This document shows positions 7,243 through 15,768 of a DNA stretch of 49,971 nucleotides, piece by piece. The notes under the pieces are model-generated. The model made no database searches. It was given only the letters and a program-made list of their open reading frames with translations, and was not told where the DNA came from. This stretch comes from Methylobacterium nonmethylotrophicum (lineage in GTDB: Bacteria > Pseudomonadota > Alphaproteobacteria > Rhizobiales > Beijerinckiaceae): positions 1 to 49,971 of the forward strand of contig NZ_SRLB01000043.1 of assembly GCF_004745635.1 (NCBI RefSeq). Reading direction: 5' to 3'. Numbering within the stretch: the first letter of the stretch is position 1; each line of letters begins with the position of its first letter. Both the position numbers and the translations under genes were made by a program.

Positions 7243-9855
7243 ATGGCTTACAAGAGACAGATCGACCGGCTCCCAATCGTCCCAGCGGACGCCAAGGAGC
7301 ACAACGTCGTGTGTCACTACTGCATCGTTGGATGCGGCTACAAGGCGTATAGCTGGGATATCGACAAGCAAGGCACGACAGCTCCCACAGGCAACAAATT
7401 CAATCTGGACCTTTCTAAGCAACAAGGGCCCGACACCGACGCCTGGTACGCCCCGTCGATGTACAACATCGTCAAACAGGATGGACGCGATGTTCATCTT
7501 GTCATCAAGCCCGATAAAAATTGCGTGGTCAATTCAGGTCTCGGCTCTGTCCGCGGCGCACGCATGGCGGAGATGACCTACTCCTCGGTTCGCAACACTG
7601 AGCAGCAGCGCCTGACAGACCCAATGGTCTGGCGGTATGGGCAGATGCAGCCGACGAGCTGGGACGACGCACTGGATCTCGTCGCCCGCGTCACGGCGGC
7701 GATCCTAGCCAACAAGGGCGAAGATGCTTTGTTCGTGTCCGCCTACGATCATGGCGGAGCCGGCGGCGGCTATGAGAACACCTGGGCGACAGGAAAGTTG
7801 TATTTTGAATCACTGAAGATCAAGAATATCCGCATTCATAATCGACCCGCCTACAATTCCGAAGTGCACGCCACCCGCGACATGGGTGTCGGCGAGCTGA
7901 ACAACTGCTATGAGGACGCTGAGCTCGCCGATACGATCGTGGTTGTAGGCGCCAACCCGCTCGAAACCCAGACCAACTATTTCTTGAATCATTGGATCCC
8001 GAACCTGCGCGGGACGTCGCTCGACAAGAAGAAGGCAGAATTTCCGAATGAGGCGGTCGAGCCGGGGCGGATCGTCATCATCGATCCGCGGCGCACGGTG
8101 ACGGTCAACGCATGCGAGGTCGAGGCCGGTGCAGACCGAGTCATGCATCTGCAGATCAACTCGGGAACCGATCTCGTCCTGTTCAATGCATGGCTGACCT
8201 ACATCGCCGACAAAGGCTGGACCGACAAAGCCTTCATCGGCGCCTCGACCAAGGATTTCGACAAGGCTGTGGCGGGCAACCGCACCAGCCTGGAAGAGGC
8301 CGCTCGGATTACCGGCCTGACCGTTGACCAGATCCGCCAGTCGGCCGAGTGGATCGCCCAGCCCAAGGGAGGCGGCGCGCGGCGGCGCGCGATGTTCGCC
8401 TATGAGAAGGGGCTGATCTGGGGGAACGACAACTACCGGACCAACGGTGCACTCGTGAACGTCGCTCTCGCGACGGGCAACGTCGGGCGCCCAGGCGGCG
8501 GCTGCGTCCGGCTGGGCGGGCACCAGGAAGGCTATTCCCGGCCGTCCGACGCTCATGTCGGCCGGCCCGCGCCGTATATCGATCAGCTGCTGATCAACGG
8601 CCAGGGAGCCGTTCACCACATCTGGGGCTGCGACCACTACAAGACCACACTGAACGCGCTGCAGTTCAAGAACGCCTACAAGCGTCGCACCGATCTGGTG
8701 AAGGACGCCATGGCGACGGTGCCCTGGGGTGATCGACAGGCGATGGTCAACGCCATCCTGGCCGCCATCGACAAGGGCGGCCTGTTCTCAGTGGACGTCG
8801 ACATCATCCCGACCCAGATCGGCCAAGGTTCGCACGTCTGGCTACCAGCGGCGACGTCGGGCGAGATGAACCTCACCTCGATGAACGGCGAGCGCCGGAT
8901 GCGCCTGACCGAGCGCTACATGGACCCGCCCGGCCGGTCCATGCCGGACTGCCTGATCGTGGCACGGCTCGCCAACCACATGGAGCGGGTCCTGCGCGAG
9001 ATGGGCAAGGCAGACCTCGCGGACAAGTTCAAGGGCTACGACTGGAAAACCGAAGAAGACGCTTTCATGGATGGCTACCACCGCCATGAGAAGGGGGGCG
9101 AGTTCGTCACCTACGCCCGCCTGCGGGCGATGGGTACCAACGGCTTCCAGGAGCCGGCGGTTGGCCTCGACACGACCGGCCCAGTGACGGCCGGCACGAC
9201 GACTGGCCAGACGCCCGGCATGGTGGTCCAGGGACCGACGATCGAGGCGCGCGGTAAGGAACCGGCTCAGAAGTCAGAGCCGTCGGCTGCGGCCTCAACG
9301 GTCCCGGTCGCAAGTGAGGGCGGCAAGATTATCGGCACCAAGCGCCTGTATGCCGACGGTAAATTCAACACCAAGGATGGCAAAGCCATCTTCATGGAAA
9401 CGAAGTGGCGTGGACTGCAGGCCTCCGGCAAGGAGGAAGAGTCAAAAAAGTTCCCGTTCTTGATCAACAATGGACGAGCGAACCACGTCTGGCAGAGCGC
9501 TTATCTCGACCAGCAGAACGATTTCGTCATGGATCGCTATCCGTGGCCCACGATCGAGATGAACCCTCAAGATGTAACCAGGCTTGGCCTCAAGCAGGGC
9601 GATCTGGTCGAGGTCTACAACGACAACGGCTCAACACAGGCGATTGTCTACCCAACAGATCGGGTCAAAGAGCGGCAAACATTCATGCTTTTCGCATTCC
9701 CTCGTGGTGTTCAGGGGAATGTGGTCTCGGCCGGGGTGAACGAGTTCATCATCCCGAACTACAAGCAGACCTGGGGCAACATCCGAAAACTAGCTGATGC
9801 GCCAGAGGCGGTGCGCGGCCTGTCGTTCAAGCCGCAGGACTACGTGGCCTCCTAA
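7243..9855 (+). CDS. aioA: AioA, molybdopterin large subunit of arsenite oxidase
   Basis: An 870-residue member of the DMSO-reductase superfamily. The N-terminal C24-x2-C27-x3-C31 (CHYCIVGC) with no fourth cysteine is the [3Fe-4S] ligand set typical of arsenite oxidase. Further family segments include NTWATGKLYFESLK, RIHNRPAYNSEVHATRDMG and the C-terminal FPFLINNGRANHVWQSAY. The gene follows aioB by 13 bases with a GAGGGGAGAAGG ribosome site. With AioB it oxidises arsenite to arsenate in the periplasm. The chain is slightly longer than typical AioA; a Thr/Pro/Ala-rich insert near 640-700 may account for this. The molybdenum cofactor need explains moeA downstream. Confidence 0.95.
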   Translation: MAYKRQIDRLPIVPADAKEHNVVCHYCIVGCGYKAYSWDIDKQGTTAPTGNKFNLDLSKQQGPDTDAWYAPSMYNIVKQDGRDVHLVIKPDKNCVVNSGLGSVRGARMAEMTYSSVRNTEQQRLTDPMVWRYGQMQPTSWDDALDLVARVTAAILANKGEDALFVSAYDHGGAGGGYENTWATGKLYFESLKIKNIRIHNRPAYNSEVHATRDMGVGELNNCYEDAELADTIVVVGANPLETQTNYFLNHWIPNLRGTSLDKKKAEFPNEAVEPGRIVIIDPRRTVTVNACEVEAGADRVMHLQINSGTDLVLFNAWLTYIADKGWTDKAFIGASTKDFDKAVAGNRTSLEEAARITGLTVDQIRQSAEWIAQPKGGGARRRAMFAYEKGLIWGNDNYRTNGALVNVALATGNVGRPGGGCVRLGGHQEGYSRPSDAHVGRPAPYIDQLLINGQGAVHHIWGCDHYKTTLNALQFKNAYKRRTDLVKDAMATVPWGDRQAMVNAILAAIDKGGLFSVDVDIIPTQIGQGSHVWLPAATSGEMNLTSMNGERRMRLTERYMDPPGRSMPDCLIVARLANHMERVLREMGKADLADKFKGYDWKTEEDAFMDGYHRHEKGGEFVTYARLRAMGTNGFQEPAVGLDTTGPVTAGTTTGQTPGMVVQGPTIEARGKEPAQKSEPSAAASTVPVASEGGKIIGTKRLYADGKFNTKDGKAIFMETKWRGLQASGKEEESKKFPFLINNGRANHVWQSAYLDQQNDFVMDRYPWPTIEMNPQDVTRLGLKQGDLVEVYNDNGSTQAIVYPTDRVKERQTFMLFAFPRGVQGNVVSAGVNEFIIPNYKQTWGNIRKLADAPEAVRGLSFKPQDYVAS

Positions 9856-9863
9856 GGGCAGAC

Positions 9864-9895
9864 GACCGGGTCGGCACCTCAAACCCGACCCGGTC
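9864..9895 (+). terminator. Strong hairpin between aioA and moeA
   Basis: GACCGGGTCGG (9864-9874) and CCGACCCGGTC (9885-9895) form a perfect 11-bp stem with a 10-base loop. There is no T-run afterwards, so it may attenuate transcription or stabilise mRNA rather than end it fully. It lies 8 bases after the aioA stop and 31 bases before moeA. Confidence 0.55.
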
Positions 9896-9926
9896 ACCTG
9901 GCATCACTCCCCCTGGATCGACCGCC

Positions 9927-11177
9927 ATGAACATGCATGCACCGCGGCTGGACAGCTGTGCCGAGGCGAGAGGGCTGCTCCTGCCGGATGCCGCCTGCGA
10001 CGCCGCCGCAGCGCATGCGTGGTCGATCGAGGCGGCAGAAGAAGTCCCGCTGCGGCAGGCTGCAGGACGGACGCTGGCGACGCCTGTCATCGCGACGGTC
10101 AGCCTGCCGGCCTTCGACCAGGCCGCCATGGATGGTTATGCGTTCGTCACCGGCGGCCGGGAGATCCCCCCGGGCACCTGCATGCCTGTTGTTGGACGGG
10201 TTGCGGCCGGGCAGTCGGCGCGGGAGTTGGCGACCGATCAGGCGATGCGCATCTTCACGGGAGCGCCCCTCCCGGTCGGCGCCGACGCCGTCCTGATGCA
10301 GGAGCACGCCCGGCGCGATGAGGACGTGGTGATCACCAGCCGCGCCGTGGTCCCGGGGAACAACGTCCGCAAGCGCGGCGAAGATGTTCGCGTTGGAGAA
10401 GCCCTTCTTGAACCGGGAACCCGCCTGGATGCGCGTCACGTAGCGCTGCTCGCGGCGCAGGGGCATCCGGCAGTGACGGTCCGACGTCGCATCCGCGTCG
10501 GCGTGATCTCCACGGGCGACGAACTGCGAGAACCGGGGAACGCCCTCGATCCGGCCGCGATCTACGACAGCAACCGGCCGATGCTCCTGGCGCTGGCCGA
10601 AGCAGCTGGCTTCGAGGCGGTAGATGGCGGGTGTGTGCACGACACGCCCGTGGACCTCGCAAGGTCTCTCACCGCCCTGGCCGCGGGCTGCGACCTGCTC
10701 GTGACCACGGGCGGCGCCTCCATCGGGGAGGAAGACCACGCGGCCACAGCCGCAGCGCTGGCGGGCGCGACATTCGAGACCTTGCGGATGGCACTGAAGC
10801 CGGGAAAGCCGGCCGTGGTAGGCCGGATTGGCGGGGCAGCCTATCTCGGGCTGCCGGGGAACCCCGTGGCTGCTCTCGTCTCCTGGCTGCTGCTCGGCCG
10901 CGCCATGACGGCCAGCCTAGAGGGCCGTCCGGTCATCCGACGGCCGGGATTGAAGCTGCGCGTCGCAAACACCTACGAGCGCCGTCCCGGTCGGACAGAG
11001 TTCGTTCCGGCCCGGATCGCCGCGGGAACCGTTCACATCCTCGGCCGGGGTGGCTCAAGCCGACTGCGCCCCCTGATTGAAGCGGACGGACTTGTAGAAA
11101 TCGGGCCGGAGCACGCGCCGGTTGCGTCTGGATCAGTCGTCGCCTTTCATTCCTTCTGCGACAGATTTTTGGTTTGA
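9927..11177 (+). CDS. moeA: MoeA, molybdenum insertase for molybdopterin
   Basis: The 416-residue protein has the hallmarks of MoeA: MDGYA, RIFTGAPLPVGADAV, GVISTGDEL, TTGGASIGEEDH and GLPGNPVAAL. MoeA inserts molybdate into adenylylated molybdopterin in the cytoplasm, completing the cofactor that AioA carries. A dedicated moeA copy downstream of aioBA is a known arrangement in arsenite oxidisers. A cytochrome c gene often found between them is absent here. The 3' end overlaps the convergent gene at 11147-11533 by 31 bases. Confidence 0.93.
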   Translation: MNMHAPRLDSCAEARGLLLPDAACDAAAAHAWSIEAAEEVPLRQAAGRTLATPVIATVSLPAFDQAAMDGYAFVTGGREIPPGTCMPVVGRVAAGQSARELATDQAMRIFTGAPLPVGADAVLMQEHARRDEDVVITSRAVVPGNNVRKRGEDVRVGEALLEPGTRLDARHVALLAAQGHPAVTVRRRIRVGVISTGDELREPGNALDPAAIYDSNRPMLLALAEAAGFEAVDGGCVHDTPVDLARSLTALAAGCDLLVTTGGASIGEEDHAATAAALAGATFETLRMALKPGKPAVVGRIGGAAYLGLPGNPVAALVSWLLLGRAMTASLEGRPVIRRPGLKLRVANTYERRPGRTEFVPARIAAGTVHILGRGGSSRLRPLIEADGLVEIGPEHAPVASGSVVAFHSFCDRFLV

Positions 11178-11533
11178 TCTCCTCGGAAAAATTCTGACAT
11201 GAAATTTGTCAGACGCCTGTTGATCGAAAATCGATGGATCCCGGTTATTGGATCGCGCTCAACAAGAAATATCTTTTCCGCAACAAGAACGTGCAGATTA
11301 CGCTGCACATTGCTGTGTTGATCTTTTATCTTTGTCGCAATTTCTTGAGAGGTCAGCGGTTTTTTTTGGTGCAACAGGCACGTGAAAGTCAGAAATCTCT
11401 TTTCCTGCGAGAGCACGGAAATCTTCTTTTGCAACTCGGCGATCTCGAGATTGCGCAAGATGTCCGCTTCGCCGAGCGCGGTTTCAATAGCCTGAAGCAG
11501 GCGCCGTTTCGCAAGCGGTCTCGATGGTTCCAT
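11147..11533 (-). CDS. Small winged-helix regulator-like protein
   Basis: A 128-residue protein starting 31 bases after the phoB stop, so probably the last gene of the pst-pho operon. The N-terminal half is charged and helical (a possible coiled coil: ADILRNLEIAELQKKISVLS). The C-terminal half reads as a MarR/ArsR-like winged helix (LTSQEIATKIKDQHSNVQRN, then LHVLVAEKIFLVERDPITGI). Base composition is clearly more AT-rich than its neighbours, suggesting separate acquisition. It has no metal-binding cysteines; the one Cys is in a hydrophobic stretch. The family is not recognised and its target is unknown. Confidence 0.7.
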   Translation of the reverse strand: MEPSRPLAKRRLLQAIETALGEADILRNLEIAELQKKISVLSQEKRFLTFTCLLHQKKPLTSQEIATKIKDQHSNVQRNLHVLVAEKIFLVERDPITGIHRFSINRRLTNFMSEFFRGDQTKNLSQKE

Positions 11534-11564
11534 CTGAGATGGATCGGCAACTGCTCCTGATAAG

Positions 11565-12266
11565 TCAACCGGCTTCCGCGAACATCTCGTCGAAGGAGTA
11601 GCCGGAGCCGCGCACGGTACGGATCGGGTCGGGGTCGCGGCTGCGGTTGAGCACCTTGCGCAGGCGGCCGATATGCACGTCGACGGTGCGCTCATCGATG
11701 TAGACGTCGTGGCCCCAGACGCCGTCGAGGAGCTGCTCGCGGGAGAAGACCCGTCCTGGGCTCTGCATCAGGAACTCGAGCAGCTTGAACTCGGTCGGGC
11801 CGAGACGCAGCTCGCGGCCGTCGCGGCGGACGCGGTGGCTGACCCGGTCGAGCTCGATGTCGCCGGCCACGAGCAGGTCGGCGACGTGGGCGGGCTTCGA
11901 TCGGCGCAGCAGCGCCCGCACTCGCGCCATCAGCTCCGGCACCGAGAACGGCTTGACGACGTAGTCGTCGGCGCCGGTGGTGAGGCCGCGGATGCGATCG
12001 CTCTCCTCGCCCCGCGCGGTCATCATGATCACCGGCAGCCGTTCGGTCTCGCGGCGTGCGCGGATGCGCCGGCACAGCTCGACGCCGGAGAGCCCGGGCA
12101 TCATCCAGTCGAGGAGGACGAGGTCGGGGACCTGCTCGAGCAGGCGGAGATCCGCCTCGTCGCCCCGGGCGACGGTATCGACCTCGAAGCCCTCGGCTTC
12201 GAGGTTGTAGCGGAGAAGGAGGGTGAGGGCCTCCTCATCCTCGATGATCAGGATACGCGTGCTCAT
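11565..12266 (-). CDS. phoB: PhoB, phosphate-responsive response regulator
   Basis: A 233-residue OmpR/PhoB-family regulator. The receiver domain has the acidic pair Glu9-Asp10, phospho-acceptor Asp53 (LLDWMMPG) and Lys105 (YVVKPF). The C-terminal winged helix (FKLLEFLMQSPGRVFSREQL, ERTVDVHIGRLRKVL) is typical of PhoB. It would bind the Pho box upstream of pstS and so autoregulate the operon. No phoR kinase gene is present in the window, so phosphorylation must come from a kinase encoded elsewhere. Confidence 0.92.
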   Translation of the reverse strand: MSTRILIIEDEEALTLLLRYNLEAEGFEVDTVARGDEADLRLLEQVPDLVLLDWMMPGLSGVELCRRIRARRETERLPVIMMTARGEESDRIRGLTTGADDYVVKPFSVPELMARVRALLRRSKPAHVADLLVAGDIELDRVSHRVRRDGRELRLGPTEFKLLEFLMQSPGRVFSREQLLDGVWGHDVYIDERTVDVHIGRLRKVLNRSRDPDPIRTVRGSGYSFDEMFAEAG

Positions 12267-12283
12267 ACCAAACCACAGGTTGA

Positions 12284-13000
12284 TCAGGCGCTCGGAGGGT
12301 TTACGACGGTATAGTTGGAAGCGTCGTTCTTTGGTCGCTCGCTGCCCAAAGGCTCGCCGGTGGCGAGGTAGTGGATGGTCTCGGCGATGTTGGTGGTGTG
12401 GTCGCCGATGCGCTCGACGTTCTTGGCGCAGAACAGGAGATGCGTGCAGAACGTGATGTTGCGCGGGTCCTCCATCATGTAGGTCAGGAGTTCGCGGAAC
12501 AGCGAGGTGTAGAGCGCGTCGATGCCGCCGTCCCGGGCCCAGACGTCGAGGGCCGCGACCGTGTCCTGGGTGGCGTAGGCGTCGAGCACGTCCTTGAGCT
12601 GGGCCTGGACCAGCTCGTTCATGTGCTCCACGCCGACGACGATCTTCTGCAGCTGGACCTGGTCGCTGATCGCCACGACGCGCTTGGCGACGTTCTTGGC
12701 CAGATCCCCGATGCGCTCGAGGTCGCCCGAGACGCGGATCGCCGAGATCGTCTCGCGCAGGTCGACCGCCAGCGGCTGACGGCGGGCGATGAGGAGGATG
12801 GCCTTCTCCTCGATCTCGCGCTGCAGCCCGTCGAGGCGGCTATCGACGGCGATCACCGCCTGGGCGAGGGCGGCGTCGCGGCGCAGCAGCGCCTGGCCGG
12901 AATCGGCCACCATCTTCTCGGCGATGCCGCCCATCTCGGCGATGCTGCGCCGCAGGTTCTGCAGATCCTTGTCGTAGGAACTGACGATGTGCTCACTCAT
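12284..13000 (-). CDS. phoU: PhoU, phosphate signalling regulator
   Basis: A 238-residue all-helical protein with the two PhoU repeats (DKDLQNLRRSIAEMGGIAEK near the start, a second half from about 115) and the acidic metal-binding segments RISGDLERIGDLAKN and KNVERIGDHTTNIAE. PhoU links Pst transporter state to the PhoR-PhoB pathway. The ATG at 13000 is preferred over a GTG two codons upstream. It lies between pstB and phoB as in most pst operons. Confidence 0.92.
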   Translation of the reverse strand: MSEHIVSSYDKDLQNLRRSIAEMGGIAEKMVADSGQALLRRDAALAQAVIAVDSRLDGLQREIEEKAILLIARRQPLAVDLRETISAIRVSGDLERIGDLAKNVAKRVVAISDQVQLQKIVVGVEHMNELVQAQLKDVLDAYATQDTVAALDVWARDGGIDALYTSLFRELLTYMMEDPRNITFCTHLLFCAKNVERIGDHTTNIAETIHYLATGEPLGSERPKNDASNYTVVNPPSA

Positions 13001-13021
13001 GGCCACTGTCCTTGCTTAAAA

Positions 13022-13837
13022 TCAGCCGAAGCGACCGGTGATATAATCTTGTGTCCGCTTCTTCTCGGGCGTCATGAAGATACGCTCGGTCGGACCAAAT
13101 TCGACGACCTCGCCCAGATACATGAACGTTGTAAACTGGGAGATGCGAGCCGCCTGCTGCATATTGTGGGTCACGATTGCGATCGTGAACTCGCCGCGCA
13201 GCTGCTCAATCAATTCTTCGATCTTGCCGGTCGAAATTGGATCGAGGGCCGAGGTCGGCTCGTCGAACAGGATCACTTCCGGCTTTTGAGCGATGGTGCG
13301 GGCGATGCAGAGGCGCTGCTGCTGGCCGCCCGACAGGCCCATGCCGGACTGCTTGAGCTTGTCCTTCACCTCGTCCCAGAGGGCGCTGCGCCGCAGGGCG
13401 CTTTCCACGCGCTCGTCCATGTCAGCCTTGGGCAATCGCTCGATGAGCCGCAATCCGAAAGCAACGTTGTCGTAGATCGACATCGGGAACGGGGTCGGCT
13501 TCTGGAAGACCATGCCGATCCGGGAACGCAGCTCGTTGAGGTCGATTGATGGATCCAGGATGTTGCGGCCGTCGAGCAGGATCTGCCCCTCGGCGCGCTG
13601 CTCGGGGTAGAGGCTGTAGATGCGATTGAAGGTCCGCAGCAAGGTAGACTTGCCGCAGCCCGAGGGACCGATCAGTGCCGTGACCTGTCGATCGTAGAAG
13701 TTGAGATTGACGTTCTTCAGGCCGTGAAAGGTGTTGTAGTAGAAATTCAGATCTTTGACAGCCAGGCGAACTCGCGCCCTATCGTCGGCATCCATATGGC
13801 CGATAATCGACTGAGTTCGGATCGGGGAGGCGCTCAT
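13022..13837 (-). CDS. pstB: PstB, phosphate ABC transporter ATPase
   Basis: A 271-residue ABC ATPase with Walker A GPSGCGKST (57-65), the PstB-typical Q-loop region MVFQKPTPFPMSIYDNVAFG, signature LSGGQQQR and Walker B VILFDEPTSALDP. Its start overlaps the pstA stop by 4 bases (ATGA), so translation is coupled. It powers inward phosphate transport through PstCA. Confidence 0.95.
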   Translation of the reverse strand: MSASPIRTQSIIGHMDADDRARVRLAVKDLNFYYNTFHGLKNVNLNFYDRQVTALIGPSGCGKSTLLRTFNRIYSLYPEQRAEGQILLDGRNILDPSIDLNELRSRIGMVFQKPTPFPMSIYDNVAFGLRLIERLPKADMDERVESALRRSALWDEVKDKLKQSGMGLSGGQQQRLCIARTIAQKPEVILFDEPTSALDPISTGKIEELIEQLRGEFTIAIVTHNMQQAARISQFTTFMYLGEVVEFGPTERIFMTPEKKRTQDYITGRFG

Positions 13838-14724
13838 CGAACGATGTCCTTCCGCAGGGCGTAGCGCGCAACGATGGAGATAAGGAGGATGGTGACCGTG
13901 ATGATCAGCGCGCCGGCCCAGGCCAGCTGCCGCCAGTTCTCGTAGGGTGCCGACGCGAACTGGAAGATGGTGACCGGCAAGTTGGACACGCCGCCCATCA
14001 GGCTGGGACTGAACCAGAAGTTGTTGTTCAGTGCCGTGAACAGCAGCGGAGCCGTCTCGCCGGCGATCCGGGCGAGCGCCAGCAGAATGCCTGTGACGAT
14101 CCCCGCCTTGGCAGCACGCCAGGTCACACGCTGCGTCACGAGGGAGGTGGGTGCGCCGAGCGCGGCGCCGGCCTCCCGCAAGGTGCTCGGCACGAGACCG
14201 AGCATGTCGGCGGTCGTCCGCACGATCACCGGGAGGGCGATGATCGCGAGGGCGATGGCACCGGCCCATCCGGAATACGTGCCCATCGGCTGGACGACCA
14301 AGGTGTAGACGAACAGCCCGATCAGGATGGAGGGAGCGGACAGGAGAACGTCGTTCAGGAACCCGATCACTGCCGCCAGGATCGACCCGCGCCCGTACTC
14401 CACCAGGTACGTTCCGGCCAGCACGCCGACCGGCGTTGCGACGGCGATGCCGAGCAGGGTCAGGACGAGGCTGCCGGCGATGGCGTTGACGAGGCCGCCA
14501 CCCTCGGAGCCTGGCCCAGGGGTGATCTTGGTGAAGACGTCGAGGGACAGGGACGTGCCGCCCTGCACGAGCAACATGCCGAGGATCCAGAACAGCACGA
14601 CCACGGAGATCAGGCTGAACAGGGTTGCCGAGACTTTTAGGATGCGATCGGCGATCCGGCGCGACGCGCGCACACGTCCCCAAGCGGGTGGAGTGTCGGC
14701 AGGGAGAGGAGAAGCAGCGTTCAT
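13834..14724 (-). CDS. pstA: PstA, phosphate transporter permease
   Basis: A 296-residue inner-membrane permease with about six hydrophobic segments and the cytoplasmic ABC-coupling loop (ALGAPTSLVTQRVTWRAA, then GIVTGILLALARIAGETAPL). The GETAPL segment is characteristic of PstA. It is encoded between pstC and pstB in the normal order. Confidence 0.94.
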   Translation of the reverse strand: MNAASPLPADTPPAWGRVRASRRIADRILKVSATLFSLISVVVLFWILGMLLVQGGTSLSLDVFTKITPGPGSEGGGLVNAIAGSLVLTLLGIAVATPVGVLAGTYLVEYGRGSILAAVIGFLNDVLLSAPSILIGLFVYTLVVQPMGTYSGWAGAIALAIIALPVIVRTTADMLGLVPSTLREAGAALGAPTSLVTQRVTWRAAKAGIVTGILLALARIAGETAPLLFTALNNNFWFSPSLMGGVSNLPVTIFQFASAPYENWRQLAWAGALIITVTILLISIVARYALRKDIVR

Positions 14725-14745
14725 GGACAGAGCTCCCGGCGTCTC

Positions 14746-15720
14746 TCAGAGCGCCTTCATGCGGGCGACGAGCAGCCGGGCCACGACGAGCACGACGAAG
14801 GTCACCAGAAACAGGATGCAGCCCGTGGCGATCAGCGCGCTCATCTGCAGGCCGAGCGCCTCGTTGAACTCGTTGGCGATGCGCGACGCGATGGTAGAGC
14901 CAGGGTCCAGGATTGAGGACGAGAGCCGATTGGCATTGCCGATCACGAAGGTGACCGCCATAGTTTCACCCAAGGCCCGACCGAGGCCAAGCATGATTGC
15001 CCCAATGATCGACACGCCGGCCTGGGGCAGGAGGACGTAGCGAACGACCTCCCAGGTAGTGCAACCGATGCCGTAGGCGCTCTCGCGCAGCACGGTCGGG
15101 ATCTGGGCCAGCATGTCGCGCGCGATCGACGCGATGAACGGTACGATCATGAACGCGAGGATGATGCCGGCCGTCGCCACGCCGAGCCCGGTCGGCGAGC
15201 GAGAGTAGAGGATCGTGCCGACGATCGGCAGTCCCTCGGTCAAGTTCGACACGGGGACCTGGAAGAAGCGAGCGAAGAGCGGCACGAAGACGAACAGGCC
15301 CCACATGCCGTAGATGATGCTGGGGACTGCTGCGAGAAGCTCGACGGCGGTGGCCACCGGCGTACGTACCCAGCCGGGCGCCAGCTGCGTGAGGAAGACG
15401 GCGATCCCGAGCGAGAGCGGCACACCGATGATCAGGGCGATCACCGCTGTGGAGAGGGTGCCGGCGATGGCCGGCCAGGCGCCGTACTGGTCGTTCTGGG
15501 TGTCCCAGGCCGATCCGGTGAAGAACCCGAGGCCGAACTCGCGGAAGGCTGGCCAGCCACCGATGAACATCGCGATGAGGATGCCCGCGAGAACCGCGAG
15601 CACCAGGATTGCTGAAGACAGGCAGAGGGCCCGGAAAATCGCGTTGCGACCAGTCAGGGAAATGACTTGGCTCCCGGATTTGCGGTCAGCGTAGCTCAGT
15701 GCCTCGGATCCGGCGGCCAT
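14746..15720 (-). CDS. pstC: PstC, phosphate transporter permease
   Basis: A 324-residue inner-membrane permease with about six membrane segments; the EAA-type loop and the family segment GLGRALGETMAVTFVIGN are present. The start at 15720 is chosen because AGGAGAGAG lies just upstream; an in-frame start at 15744 would lack this. It pairs with PstA to form the phosphate channel. Confidence 0.94.
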   Translation of the reverse strand: MAAGSEALSYADRKSGSQVISLTGRNAIFRALCLSSAILVLAVLAGILIAMFIGGWPAFREFGLGFFTGSAWDTQNDQYGAWPAIAGTLSTAVIALIIGVPLSLGIAVFLTQLAPGWVRTPVATAVELLAAVPSIIYGMWGLFVFVPLFARFFQVPVSNLTEGLPIVGTILYSRSPTGLGVATAGIILAFMIVPFIASIARDMLAQIPTVLRESAYGIGCTTWEVVRYVLLPQAGVSIIGAIMLGLGRALGETMAVTFVIGNANRLSSSILDPGSTIASRIANEFNEALGLQMSALIATGCILFLVTFVVLVVARLLVARMKAL

Positions 15721-15768
15721 GCTCTCTCTCCTGTCACTACGCATCAGGAACCTCTGCTCGTTGCCCGC

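Noticed and set aside
9864..9926. Molybdenum-cofactor riboswitch before moeA
   Set aside because: Only one simple hairpin is present; the multi-stem structure of that riboswitch is not recognisable.
12371..13549. Long plus-strand frame opposite phoU and pstB
   Set aside because: It is antisense to two clearly identified genes; its length reflects GC-rich codon structure.
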